Below are positions 1 to 8,305 of a stretch of 64,000 nucleotides of DNA, one piece after another. Under the pieces are notes generated by a model. That model was not told where the DNA came from and ran no database searches. It saw only the letters and a program-made list of their open reading frames with translations. Position 1 is the stretch's first letter. Each line of letters opens with the position of its first letter. This stretch comes from Eubacteriaceae bacterium. GTDB lineage: Bacteria > Bacillota > Clostridia > Lachnospirales > Lachnospiraceae. The translations under genes were made by a program, and so were the position numbers. Location of the stretch: contig CABIYF010000004.1 of the NCBI GenBank assembly GCA_902362875.1, positions 62,001 to 126,000 on the forward strand. Reading direction: 5' to 3'.

Positions 1-185
1 CTCAGCCCAATTGGACGAGTGTCTGAGCTCCAAAGTCTCCTGTCTGAAACAAAACTTCAGAGCGAGTTCTCGTAGGAAATTGGGCGGATAAGCGATTTGT
101 TCAAAATATGAGCAAAATTCCACCGCTGCGCTTTCGGTTGCTTATTTATTTTTTCTCATATACTGAAAGACTTCAGTTGGCCAAT
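1..185. repeat. Partial copy of a palindromic intergenic repeat
   Basis: This stretch follows the stop of the ABC exporter gene and matches, with divergence, the right half of the long palindromes at 27.25-27.51 kb and 53.2-53.46 kb. Shared marks are a gcgagtt-tcg-aggaaa core near 62-79, gcggataagcga at about 85-96, gttcaaaa followed by gagca, and the terminal ttttctcatatac near 160. The segment acaaatcgcttatccgc (minus sense) also occurs in the repeat at 25.2 kb. The left part is cut by the window edge. No gene is evident. Confidence 0.5.
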
Positions 186-200
186 TATAAAATTAAAATT

Positions 201-2039
201 CTAAGCATTTTCAAACTGGCTATTATAAAGATCTGCATAGAATCCACCCTTAGCCAGCAATTCCTCATGATTTCCCTGTTCCACAATATCTCCATGATTC
301 ATAACCAGAATCACATCGGCATCCTTGATCGTTGATAATCGATGGGCAATTACAAAACTTGTTCTTCCCTGCATCAGATTATCCATTGCCATCTGGATTC
401 GTTCTTCAGTTCTTGTATCAACGGAACTTGTTGCTTCGTCAAGGATCAGGATTTTTGGATCTGCAAGGATTGCTCTTGCGATCGTTAATAACTGTTTCTG
501 TCCTTGGGAAATGTTATTGCTTTCTTCATTGATCTCCATATCATAGCCGCCTGGCTGTGTTTCGATGAAGTGGTGGGCGAATGCGGCTCTTGCTGCTCCT
601 TGGATTTCTTCCTCAGTTGCGTCTAATTTACCATAACGGATGTTATCTCTGACGCTTGCATTGTAAAGCCATGTATCCTGTAATACCATACCGAACATTT
701 CTCTTAAATCACTTCTCTTGAATTCTCTGATATCATGACCGTCAATCTTAATGCTTCCGCCATTGACATCATAAAAACGCATCAGAAGCTTGATCAGTGT
801 TGTCTTTCCGGCTCCGGTTGGACCTACAATAGCTACTTTCTGTCCTTCTTTAACATTGACGGAGAAGTCATTGATGATCGTCTGGTCTTCATTGTATCCG
901 AAGTTTACATGTTCAAATGTAACATTTCCTGAAAGTGTATCGACTGGTACGACATCTTTTTCTACTTCGATTTCTTCCTCTTCTTCTAAGAATTCAAAGA
1001 CACGTTCTGCGGAAGCTGCGGTTGTCTGCATCATGTTACCAACCTGTGCTAACTGTGTGATCGGCTGGCTGAAGTTTCTTACATACTGTAAGAAGGACTG
1101 AATCTGTCCAACTTCGATCGTCTTCTTGATTGCCAAATATCCACCTAAAATAGATACTGCAACATATCCTAAGTTTCCGACAAACTGCATCAGTGGCATC
1201 ATAGCTCCTGAGAAGAACTGTGATTTCCATGCAGAATCGTAAAGTTTTCCATTGACATCTTTAAATTCTTCAATAACGCTTTCTTCTTTGTTGAACGCCT
1301 TGACGATGTTATGTCCACTGTAGATTTCTTCTACCTGACCATTTAATTCTCCAAGGTGTTTCTGCTGTGCCTTGAAGTATGGCTGGGATTTGGACATGAT
1401 CAGTCCAATAAGTCCCATGGATAATGGCAGTGTCAGTAAAACGGCGATCGTCATTGGAATACTGATTCTGATCATCATGATAAATACACCAACGATCTGT
1501 GTCGCAGATGTGATGATCTGTGTCATACTCTGGTTTAAACTCTGTCCGAGTGTATCAACATCGTTTGTCACTCGTGATAAAACCTCACCATAAGTTCTGC
1601 TCTCAAAATATTTCATCGGCATGCGGTGAATCTTTTCTGAGATATCTTTTCTCATCTGGTAGCTGACGTTATTTGACACATGTGTCATGATCAGTCCCTG
1701 AATAAATGAGAAAACTGCACTGGCTACATATAAACTTAACAGTAATAATAAAATATGTGTTACTTTATCAAAATCAATTCCGCTTCCACCGGATACTTTA
1801 TGGATCAGCCCGTTAAAGATCTCCGTTGTCGCATCTCCTAAAATCGTTGGTCCGACAATGTTAAATACGGTACTTGCAATGGCGAAAATGATAACCATAA
1901 CGATTGGAAGATAAAAACGTCTCATATATTTGATCAGTTTTACCATTGTTCCTTTCAAGTCTTTTGCCTTCTCGCCTGGTGCCATTCCTCTGCGGCCTCC
2001 CATTGGGCCTCTTCCTCTCATGCTGTTGTTATTACTCAT
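201..2039 (-). CDS. ABC multidrug exporter half-transporter, second subunit
   Basis: This is a 612-residue type IV ABC exporter: an N-terminal six-helix membrane domain and a C-terminal nucleotide-binding domain. Walker A reads GPTGAGKTT, Walker B ILILDEATSSVD with the catalytic Glu, and the H-loop IAHRLS. The signature motif is ISQGQ rather than LSGGQ. The ATG at 2039 follows a GGGAGGT ribosome site and overlaps the previous stop by 8 bases, so the longer reading to 2072 is unlikely. The N-terminus is Arg/Gly/Met-rich (RGRGPMGGRRG). It pairs with the subunit encoded just upstream, downstream of a MarR gene, in the usual layout for a heterodimeric drug or lipid exporter. The substrate cannot be read from sequence. 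Confidence 0.9.
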   Translation of the reverse strand: MSNNNSMRGRGPMGGRRGMAPGEKAKDLKGTMVKLIKYMRRFYLPIVMVIIFAIASTVFNIVGPTILGDATTEIFNGLIHKVSGGSGIDFDKVTHILLLLLSLYVASAVFSFIQGLIMTHVSNNVSYQMRKDISEKIHRMPMKYFESRTYGEVLSRVTNDVDTLGQSLNQSMTQIITSATQIVGVFIMMIRISIPMTIAVLLTLPLSMGLIGLIMSKSQPYFKAQQKHLGELNGQVEEIYSGHNIVKAFNKEESVIEEFKDVNGKLYDSAWKSQFFSGAMMPLMQFVGNLGYVAVSILGGYLAIKKTIEVGQIQSFLQYVRNFSQPITQLAQVGNMMQTTAASAERVFEFLEEEEEIEVEKDVVPVDTLSGNVTFEHVNFGYNEDQTIINDFSVNVKEGQKVAIVGPTGAGKTTLIKLLMRFYDVNGGSIKIDGHDIREFKRSDLREMFGMVLQDTWLYNASVRDNIRYGKLDATEEEIQGAARAAFAHHFIETQPGGYDMEINEESNNISQGQKQLLTIARAILADPKILILDEATSSVDTRTEERIQMAMDNLMQGRTSFVIAHRLSTIKDADVILVMNHGDIVEQGNHEELLAKGGFYADLYNSQFENA

Positions 2040-4221
2040 GGTCAGACACCTCCCTTGCTTTCTTAAGGTCATCTTCAGACAGCTGTGATTTTGCGATCTG
2101 CTGATAGACTGGACAAGTATTTAATAACTCTTCATGTGTTCCTTTTCCAACAATATTTCCCTCATCTAAAACGATGATCTGGTCTGCATGAAGAATCGTA
2201 CTGATTCGCTGTGCTACGATCAGTGTTGTGCTTCCATGTGTTTCTGCCTGTAGTGCTGCACGTAACTTCACATCCGTCTTATAATCAAGTGCTGAGAAAC
2301 TGTCATCAAAAATATAGATTTCAGGATCTTTTGCAACGGCTCTCGCAATCGATAATCTCTGTTTCTGTCCACCTGATACGTTGGAACCACCCTGCGCGAT
2401 CGGTGAATCGTACTGTTCTTCTTTTTCTTCAATAAAATCTGTCGCCTGTGCGATTCTTGCGGCACGTTTGACTTCATCCATCGTTGCATCTTCTTTTCCG
2501 TATTTTAAGTTGGATTCAATGGTTCCTGAGAAAAGAACACCTTTTTGTGGTACATATCCGATCTTTTCACACAGATCTGTCTGTTTGACATCACGGATAT
2601 CCACACCATCAACCAGAATACTTCCGCGGCTGACATCAAAGAATCTTGGAATTAAGTTGATCAGTGTTGATTTACCACTACCTGTACTTCCGATAAATGC
2701 AGTTGTCTTCCCAGCTGGTGCTGTAAAACTGATATTATGAAGGACTGCTTCATCTGCATCTGGATAGCAGAAATATACTTCCTTAAATTCAACTTCACCT
2801 TTTTTCTCTGGTAAAAATGGTTTTGGTTCTTCTGGATCTTTGATCATAACTTCCATATCAAGGACTTCATTGACACGCTCTGCTGCAACCTGTGCACGAG
2901 GCATCATGATCGATACCATGGAAATAAATAAGAACGCCATAATGATCTGCATTGCATACTGGATAAATGCCATCAGGTCACCTACCTGCATCTTTCCTGC
3001 ATCAATATTGGAAGCTCCAACGTATACGATCAATACAGTTAAACCGTTCATCACAAGCATCATCGTTGGCATCATAAATGTCATGGCTCTGTTTACAAAT
3101 AAGTTTGTCTTCATCAGATCCATATTTGCCTTATCAAAACGTTCTTCTTCGTGTTTTTCTGTACTGAATGCACGGATTACAGAAAGTCCTGTAAGGATTT
3201 CTCTTGTTACAAGGTTTAATCGGTCGATCAATTTCTGTAATACTTTGAATTTTGGCATCGCAACTTTAAATAATACAAGGATGACTAACATGATTGCGAT
3301 CACACCTGCTGCGATCGTCCATGTCATCTTCGCATTGGTTGTTAATACTTTGAAAATACCTCCGATTCCCATTAATGGTGCGTATACGACGATACGAAAT
3401 ACCATCGTCATAAACATCTGAATCTGCTGGATATCATTCGTACTTCTTGTGATCAATGAGGCTGTTGAGAATTTATCAAACTCAGAATTTGTAAATGACA
3501 TGACTTTCTCAAATACCTTTTCTCTCAAGATTCGGCTTAGTCTTGCAGCTAAACGTGCAGATAATAAAGTAACACTGACTGCTGCCACCATGATCAATAA
3601 CGCAAGCCCAACCATCTTCGCACCGGTTACTAACAGATAATGTGTCTGTAACTGATCCACATCGATTCCAATTGCTTTATATTCATTTGTCACAAATGAG
3701 ATTGCTGCCTGGCTGATGATCGTATCCGGCATATCATCAATGTTCATGTTCTTCATCTGCGCCATCATCTTCTTCTGGCTCTTGCTCATAGATGCCGCTG
3801 CCTGAGGATTTGCCTCGATCTGTTTTGCCATTTGTGCGGATAATGTAAGCATTGCCTTTGACATGCTCTTATCAAGATTTTCTCTTTCTTTCTTGGAAAT
3901 ATATCTTCTTACATACAAACGTCCGTCTTTATAATCTTTATATTTTGAATCTTTGACCTGATCCTTTGTATACAGTTTATATGCATCTTCCATGTTATCG
4001 GCATCTTTTTGCTTCATAAGTGCTTTCAGTGCAACAAAAGTCTCTTCTCTCATCACATCAGGCACTGCATCTTCAATCCCTTTTTGCTGAATACCGACAT
4101 TGACGATATTGGATGTAAATGTTGGAAGTGTCAGGTCACAACTTGCCTGCACGACCAGCAATAACACGATCGCCATGATCGGTACATATGCATTTTTTAA
4201 ATATCGGAATAATTTAAGCAT
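2032..4221 (-). CDS. ABC multidrug exporter half-transporter, first subunit
   Basis: This 729-residue ABC exporter subunit is longer than usual. A hydrophilic Lys-rich insert of roughly 150 residues lies between the first helix (about 15-35) and the second (about 200-225). Walker A is GSTGSGKST and the signature is VSGGQ. Walker B reads IFDDSFSALD, with Asp where the catalytic Glu normally stands. Together with ISQGQ in the partner, this is the pattern of one degenerate and one active ATP site in heterodimeric exporters. The start overlaps the MarR stop by 8 bases, which implies translational coupling. Confidence 0.9.
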   Translation of the reverse strand: MLKLFRYLKNAYVPIMAIVLLLVVQASCDLTLPTFTSNIVNVGIQQKGIEDAVPDVMREETFVALKALMKQKDADNMEDAYKLYTKDQVKDSKYKDYKDGRLYVRRYISKKERENLDKSMSKAMLTLSAQMAKQIEANPQAAASMSKSQKKMMAQMKNMNIDDMPDTIISQAAISFVTNEYKAIGIDVDQLQTHYLLVTGAKMVGLALLIMVAAVSVTLLSARLAARLSRILREKVFEKVMSFTNSEFDKFSTASLITRSTNDIQQIQMFMTMVFRIVVYAPLMGIGGIFKVLTTNAKMTWTIAAGVIAIMLVILVLFKVAMPKFKVLQKLIDRLNLVTREILTGLSVIRAFSTEKHEEERFDKANMDLMKTNLFVNRAMTFMMPTMMLVMNGLTVLIVYVGASNIDAGKMQVGDLMAFIQYAMQIIMAFLFISMVSIMMPRAQVAAERVNEVLDMEVMIKDPEEPKPFLPEKKGEVEFKEVYFCYPDADEAVLHNISFTAPAGKTTAFIGSTGSGKSTLINLIPRFFDVSRGSILVDGVDIRDVKQTDLCEKIGYVPQKGVLFSGTIESNLKYGKEDATMDEVKRAARIAQATDFIEEKEEQYDSPIAQGGSNVSGGQKQRLSIARAVAKDPEIYIFDDSFSALDYKTDVKLRAALQAETHGSTTLIVAQRISTILHADQIIVLDEGNIVGKGTHEELLNTCPVYQQIAKSQLSEDDLKKAREVSDHE

Positions 4222-4681
4222 CTGATTTTTCCTTTCTTTCTTTTTTTAATATCTCTGTCTGTTTATCCAGACAATCACAGAATTTATTTAATAAACGATC
4301 AAGTTCTTCGCGCTCCTCTTTTGTAAAATATTCTTCAATCTTTTGCTGTATCATTGTGAATCTCTTATGGCATTCTTCACTGATACTTCTTCCTTTCTCA
4401 GTAAAATAAATCCTGCTTTTTCTTGAATCTTTTTCATCTTGTTTTTTCTCTATATATCCATTCTTTTCCATTCGTCCAATCATTACGTTTAACGTCGGCG
4501 GCTTCACCTGCATGATATCTGCCAGTTCTTTTTGCGTACATCCCTCGCATTTTCCTAAATGAATCAGAAGCGGCATCTGTCTTGGATGCAGATTTTGTTC
4601 TTTTAAAAGTTCAAATCCATAGATTGCACTCTTATGATTTACCTTACCGATCAAACTGTAAATGCCTTCACACTTCTTCAT
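4214..4681 (-). CDS. MarR family transcriptional regulator
   Basis: This 155-residue winged-helix regulator probably represses its own exporter operon. The recognition region QKELADIMQVKPPTLNVMIGRM and the following beta wing (DEKDSRKSRIYFTEKG) are typical of MarR. The start at 4681 follows AAAGGAG at good spacing. A longer reading to 4774 would run through the promoter and operators, so it is rejected. It is the first gene of the marR-ABC-ABC operon. Two palindromes sit between the promoter and the start codon. The ligand is unknown. Confidence 0.9.
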   Translation of the reverse strand: MKKCEGIYSLIGKVNHKSAIYGFELLKEQNLHPRQMPLLIHLGKCEGCTQKELADIMQVKPPTLNVMIGRMEKNGYIEKKQDEKDSRKSRIYFTEKGRSISEECHKRFTMIQQKIEEYFTKEEREELDRLLNKFCDCLDKQTEILKKERKEKSDA

Positions 4682-4712
4682 GTCTGCTCCTTTCTTTGCT
4701 TTCATACTTTTA

Positions 4713-4741
4713 ATTAGACAACTAATCATTAGACGACTAAT
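4713..4741 (-). promoter_or_regulatory. Tandem MarR operator candidates
   Basis: Two 14-base palindromes, attagacaactaat (4713-4726) and attagacgactaat (4728-4741), lie 15 bases apart centre to centre, just downstream of the -10 box. TTAG-N4-CTAA half-sites of this size suit MarR dimers, so autoregulation of marR and the exporter is the likely role. Confidence 0.65.
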
Positions 4742-4745
4742 TGAA

Positions 4746-4774
4746 ATACTAACACTTTGTATACAAAACGTCAA
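4746..4774 (-). promoter_or_regulatory. Promoter of the marR-ABC exporter operon
   Basis: On the minus strand TTGACG (4769-4774) and TAGTAT (4746-4751) are 17 bases apart, a good sigma-A match immediately upstream of the operator pair. Confidence 0.65.
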
Positions 4775-4820
4775 TACTTTTCTTTTATAGAAAGATTCTT
4801 ACTTTGCATAATTTCTACAA

Positions 4821-4860
4821 TTTTTATTTCATAGGGGATTTCATCGAAATTTCCTATAAA
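4821..4860. repeat. Repeated hairpin, copy 1 of 2
   Basis: Thirty-two bases (4821-4852), centred on ataggggatttcatcgaaat, are identical to 37331-37362. The outer arms are imperfect here and perfect in the second copy. It lies between the marR promoter and the terminator of the SEC-C gene. Confidence 0.6.
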
Positions 4861-4866
4861 AATAAG

Positions 4867-4908
4867 AAAAGAATCTTTCAGCTGTTACATTAGCCAAAAG
4901 ATTCTTTT
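4867..4908. terminator. Bidirectional terminator hairpin
   Basis: Arms aaaagaatcttt (4867-4878) and aaagattctttt (4897-4908) are perfect complements followed by T-rich sequence. It sits 30 bases past the stop of the SEC-C gene, which reads toward it. Confidence 0.65.
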
Positions 4909-4938
4909 TATTACATTTATATGCTTAAAACTATCTGA

Positions 4939-5451
4939 TTAAGCGTTTTTTCCGCAGCATTTTTTATATTTTTTACCGCTTCCGCATGGACAAGGATCGT
5001 TTCTTCCGATCTTCTTTCCTTTTACAACTGTTGTTGAATTTCTAGATTCTTTGTACAGTTCTTTTCTTCTTTCTTCTGTAAGAATGTCATCCCATTCTTT
5101 TAAGTTGTAAAGCCATTCTGCACGGCATCCAACCATATTGTAGTATAATTTTTCGAAGTCGATGTCTAAGCTTACCTGTGTATTTTCATCCATCTCTTCG
5201 ATTGGGTTTGCTTCTTTTAAGCTGTCATTGATTCCATCTAAGAATCCTACGAACATCTGTAACTCTGTCTCGTATTTATCTGCTAATTCTTTGACTGTTC
5301 CAGATACAACTGTATCTTTGTCAGCTAATAATTTCTCGTAGATTCCTTTTTCAATGTTGAAGTAATTTAACCAGAACTGCTGTCCTTCTGCTGTTCTATC
5401 GTCAAATTTATATGCGTAATCACGCCATTCCTGTAATAAAGCCATGTTCAT
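4939..5451 (-). CDS. SEC-C motif protein
   Basis: This 170-residue soluble protein ends in a SEC-C zinc-binding motif ([19 protein letters not shown]), like that at the SecA C-terminus. The body is helical and acidic and of unknown function; its start has two in-frame ATG choices (5451 and 5445) behind an AAGGATGG ribosome site. SEC-C tails are known to bind Zn and, in SecA, SecB or ribosomes. A role in protein handling is possible but not shown. It appears to be a single-gene unit. Confidence 0.75.
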   Translation of the reverse strand: MNMALLQEWRDYAYKFDDRTAEGQQFWLNYFNIEKGIYEKLLADKDTVVSGTVKELADKYETELQMFVGFLDGINDSLKEANPIEEMDENTQVSLDIDFEKLYYNMVGCRAEWLYNLKEWDDILTEERRKELYKESRNSTTVVKGKKIGRNDPCPCGSGKKYKKCCGKNA

Positions 5452-5644
5452 TCCATCCTTTTCTCTTTAAAATGTTATTTTCCTTTGATACTATAACAAA
5501 TCTTTGGCTTTTTTTCAACAATCGACGGAAATTTTACAACAATTTAGCGGAAATCCCACTCCTTTAGGTGTGGGATTGATAGCGTCGATATAATTCGTGT
5601 ATGTTAATATTGATTTTATACACGCAATGTTATATAATAGGTGT

Positions 5645-6046
5645 ATGAAAAATAATTATAGACACTCTAATACAACTGTATCCTTGATAAATTATCATTT
5701 TGTATTTTGTCCAAGATATAGACGAAAAATTTTTCTGATACCTAAAGTAGAACAACGATTTAAAGAATTGGTCGAATTAAAATGTAAGGAGTTAGAAATA
5801 GAAATTATTGCTATTGAATGTGATAAAGACCATACACATATGTTCTTAAATTGTTTGCCTACACAAAGTCCATCAGATATTATGCACCAAATAAAGGGGT
5901 ACACAAGTAAAATTCTTAGAGATGAATTTTCAGAACTATCAAAAATGCCTAGCTTATGGACAAGAAGTTATTTTGTTTCAACAGCTGGTAATGTATGCAG
6001 CGATACAATAAAACGATATGTAGAAAATCAAAAGAAACGATATTAA
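5645..6046 (+). CDS. tnpA: IS200/IS605 transposase TnpA (HUH, Y1)
   Basis: This 133-residue single-strand transposase carries the HUH metal motif as HTHMF and a downstream Tyr in the helix KRYVEN that would be the nucleophile. Its length is normal for the family. The ATG at 5645 is preferred over an upstream reading from 5597 that would begin inside the left end. tnpB starts 36 bases after its stop in the same orientation, the standard IS605 order. Confidence 0.9.
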   Translation: MKNNYRHSNTTVSLINYHFVFCPRYRRKIFLIPKVEQRFKELVELKCKELEIEIIAIECDKDHTHMFLNCLPTQSPSDIMHQIKGYTSKILRDEFSELSKMPSLWTRSYFVSTAGNVCSDTIKRYVENQKKRY

Positions 6047-6081
6047 ACGGAGAATATATTATTAGGAAGGTGGTGAATACA

Positions 6082-7542
6082 ATGGCAAACTTTATAGTTC
6101 AATTTCCTCTTAAAACAGAAAAATATCAAGAAGATATTTTAGATAAACGTTTTGAAATTGGAAGAAAAATTTATAACTCGTTAGTAAATATAACACAAAA
6201 ACGTTATAAGGAAATGACAAAAACTAAGAAATATAGAAATCTTATGTCGCAACTATCAGGAGACAAGAAGAAAGATAAACCTGTATGGAAAGAAATAGCT
6301 GAAATTAGAAAACAGTATGACATGTCAGAGTATTCATTTCACCATGATGCAAAGAAAATGCAAAAGCATTTTAAAGATAATCTAGATGCTTTTACTGCAC
6401 AAAAAATTGCAACTAGCATTTGGAAATCTTATGATAAACTGTTTTATAGGAATGGTAAGAAAGTTTATTATAAAAAATATGGGGATATGAACAGTCTTGA
6501 AGGAAAATCTAATAAGACTGGTATTCGACTTAAGAATAATACGATTTTGTGGAACGGATTAAAAATACCAGTTGTGATTGACTATAATAATTATTATGAG
6601 TATCAAGCAATGCAATCAGATATTTCATATTGTCGTATTGTTAGAAAATATGTGCGAAACAAATATAAATATTATGTTCAGATAGTTTTTAAAGGAAATC
6701 CACCAGTCAAAGTAGATACAGAAACTGGTGAAATTAAACATCATATAGGGCAAGGTGATGTAGGAATTGATATAGGTACTTCTACTATTGCTTATTCATC
6801 TTCTACCGATGTAAAAATACTGGAACTTGCCGATAATGTTCAAAATATTGAAAATCAGAAACGTAGATTATTAAGAAAAATGGATAGAAGTCCCAGAGCA
6901 ACCAATCCTAATAATTACAATGAAGATGGTACTATCAAGAAACAAGGTAGTAAGAAAGTAACTTGGAAGAAATCAAATCACTATATAAAATATCAAAATG
7001 GATTAAAGGAATTAAATCGTAAACAAGCAGATGTAAGAAAATATCAGCATGAATGTCTGGCAAACCAAATTATCTCTCTTGGAGATAATATTTATGTTGA
7101 AACCATGAATTTTTCAGGACTTGCTAAGAAGTCTACAAAAACAGAAAAGAATGAACAAGGTAGATTTAAAAGAAAGAAACGCTTTGGAAAATCTATTGCC
7201 AATAGAGCACCTTCTATGTTATTAGAAATAATAGACAGGAAGTTATCTTATTATGGAAAACATCTGATTAAGATTGATACTTGGAATGCAAAGGCAAGTC
7301 AGTTTAATCATTTTGATGATACTTATCACAAGAAATCATTATCTCAAAGATGGAATGATTTTGATGGAATTAAAATACAAAGAGATTTATATTCAGCTTT
7401 CTTAATAATGAATATAGCGGATGATTTGAAAAGTTTTAATATTAATAAATGTAATGAGAGATTTGAGAACTTCTATCAACTTCACAACTTAGAAGTCGAT
7501 AGATTAACAGGAAATAAAAATTTAAGTAGTATTGCGATTTAA
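6082..7542 (+). CDS. tnpB: TnpB RNA-guided nuclease, variant without C-terminal zinc finger
   Basis: This 486-residue TnpB has an intact RuvC triad: Asp in VGIDIGTST, Glu in IYVETMNF and Asp in QRDLYSAF. Between the last two motifs, where most TnpBs carry a CxxC...CxxC ribbon, it instead has KASQFNHFDDTYHKKSLSQR and no cysteine pair. This is a recognisable subfamily form, not a truncation, because the RuvC-III region follows normally. The ATG at 6082 has AAGGTGG upstream. TnpB proteins cut DNA guided by an RNA from the element's right end, and the long noncoding tail after this gene fits that. Confidence 0.88.
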   Translation: MANFIVQFPLKTEKYQEDILDKRFEIGRKIYNSLVNITQKRYKEMTKTKKYRNLMSQLSGDKKKDKPVWKEIAEIRKQYDMSEYSFHHDAKKMQKHFKDNLDAFTAQKIATSIWKSYDKLFYRNGKKVYYKKYGDMNSLEGKSNKTGIRLKNNTILWNGLKIPVVIDYNNYYEYQAMQSDISYCRIVRKYVRNKYKYYVQIVFKGNPPVKVDTETGEIKHHIGQGDVGIDIGTSTIAYSSSTDVKILELADNVQNIENQKRRLLRKMDRSPRATNPNNYNEDGTIKKQGSKKVTWKKSNHYIKYQNGLKELNRKQADVRKYQHECLANQIISLGDNIYVETMNFSGLAKKSTKTEKNEQGRFKRKKRFGKSIANRAPSMLLEIIDRKLSYYGKHLIKIDTWNAKASQFNHFDDTYHKKSLSQRWNDFDGIKIQRDLYSAFLIMNIADDLKSFNINKCNERFENFYQLHNLEVDRLTGNKNLSSIAI

Positions 7543-7745
7543 AAACAACACATAAAGGTTTTGATACGAGCCTTATACTATCGCTAATTCGCTCGTTAGA
7601 GTGATTGATAGTGAAAGTCTTATGGGAAACTCATTAGTCTTATATGCTTTCGAGTATATCTGGAAGTGAATGTACATAAGAACCCGACGTGCTTTAGCCG
7701 TTGGAGTATCAGATAAAAATCCCCCATTCCACGGCTTCGCAGAGT
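7543..7745 (+). ncRNA. Putative omega (guide) RNA of the IS605 element
   Basis: About 200 noncoding bases lie between the tnpB stop and the right-end hairpin. They include paired segments around 7588-7612, the run gacgtgctttagccgttgg typical of such 3' regions, and the terminal C/G hairpin. In known systems the TnpB guide RNA spans exactly this region and its guide is the flanking DNA. Boundaries are inferred. Confidence 0.55.
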
Positions 7746-8285
7746 GGGGGAATACTTAAGGGGAGGATAAGTATTTCTCTATCCAGTTCTTTTATTAACT
7801 GGATATTCTTATTATGTCCTCTCTTTTGCTTCTTATACACTTCTTTATAAATTATGTTAAAATCAATCCACTCTTCTGGATGGAAGTGCCATGTCATAAA
7901 TATAACCGTCAATTAATAATGTTCTTTATATATCATTATCATAACATATTTTACTCTTTTAAAACGCTCAAATATATGCTAGGATACCTCATAGGTATAC
8001 ATAGTTACGAAAGGATATTATCATGCAGAAACAAAAACGTATGAAGCAGATCACAGCGATCCTGCTGATCATTATATTACTTGCCATCATCGGATCTACC
8101 ATCTATTTTGCAGTGATCGGAAGTCAGTTATTCTGGATATCACTGTTTTTGATGTTTTTCTTTCCGATCTTTTTATGGGCAATGTCATTTTTGTATAAAT
8201 GGAGTAAAAATAAGAATGAATAAAAAATCCCCACTCTATACCATTGGCAAAGCAGGGGGGATTCTTAAGGGGAGGATATGTATCC
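7711..8285. repeat. Diverged direct repeat of the IS right end
   Basis: Bases 7711-7772 (aatccccc hairpin, then cttaaggggaggata) recur in diverged form at about 8222-8283 (aatcccc hairpin, then cttaaggggaggata). The first copy ends the IS605 element. The second lies between the small membrane-protein gene and rarA and may be a solo right end left by another element, now possibly used as a terminator. Confidence 0.5.
8023..8223 (+). CDS. Small membrane protein
   Basis: The predicted protein has 66 residues: a basic N-terminus (MQKQKRMK) and two hydrophobic helices (about 10-30 and 36-57), then a basic tail. An AAAGGA ribosome site precedes the ATG. I recognise no family. The basic flanks suggest an N-in/C-in hairpin in the membrane. 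The upstream 280 bases after the IS hold only AT-rich sequence and a small hairpin. Confidence 0.6.
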   Translation: MQKQKRMKQITAILLIIILLAIIGSTIYFAVIGSQLFWISLFLMFFFPIFLWAMSFLYKWSKNKNE

Positions 8286-8305
8286 TTCCTTTTTTATTTA
8301 CCATT

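Larger units (their letters stand above)
5545..7775 (+). mobile_element. IS200/IS605 family insertion sequence
   Basis: The element has a left-end hairpin (arms aatcccac 5552-5559 and gtgggatt 5570-5577), tnpA, tnpB and a right-end hairpin with C5/G5 arms (7720-7751). There are no terminal inverted repeats or target duplications to find, as expected for HUH transposition. Exact cleavage sites cannot be fixed by eye, so both borders are approximate. It separates the SEC-C gene from a small membrane-protein gene. Confidence 0.85.

Noticed and set aside
7709-7912. 67-codon minus-strand frame after the IS605 element
   Set aside because: It runs across the IS right end into its hairpin, with no ribosome site and low-complexity content.
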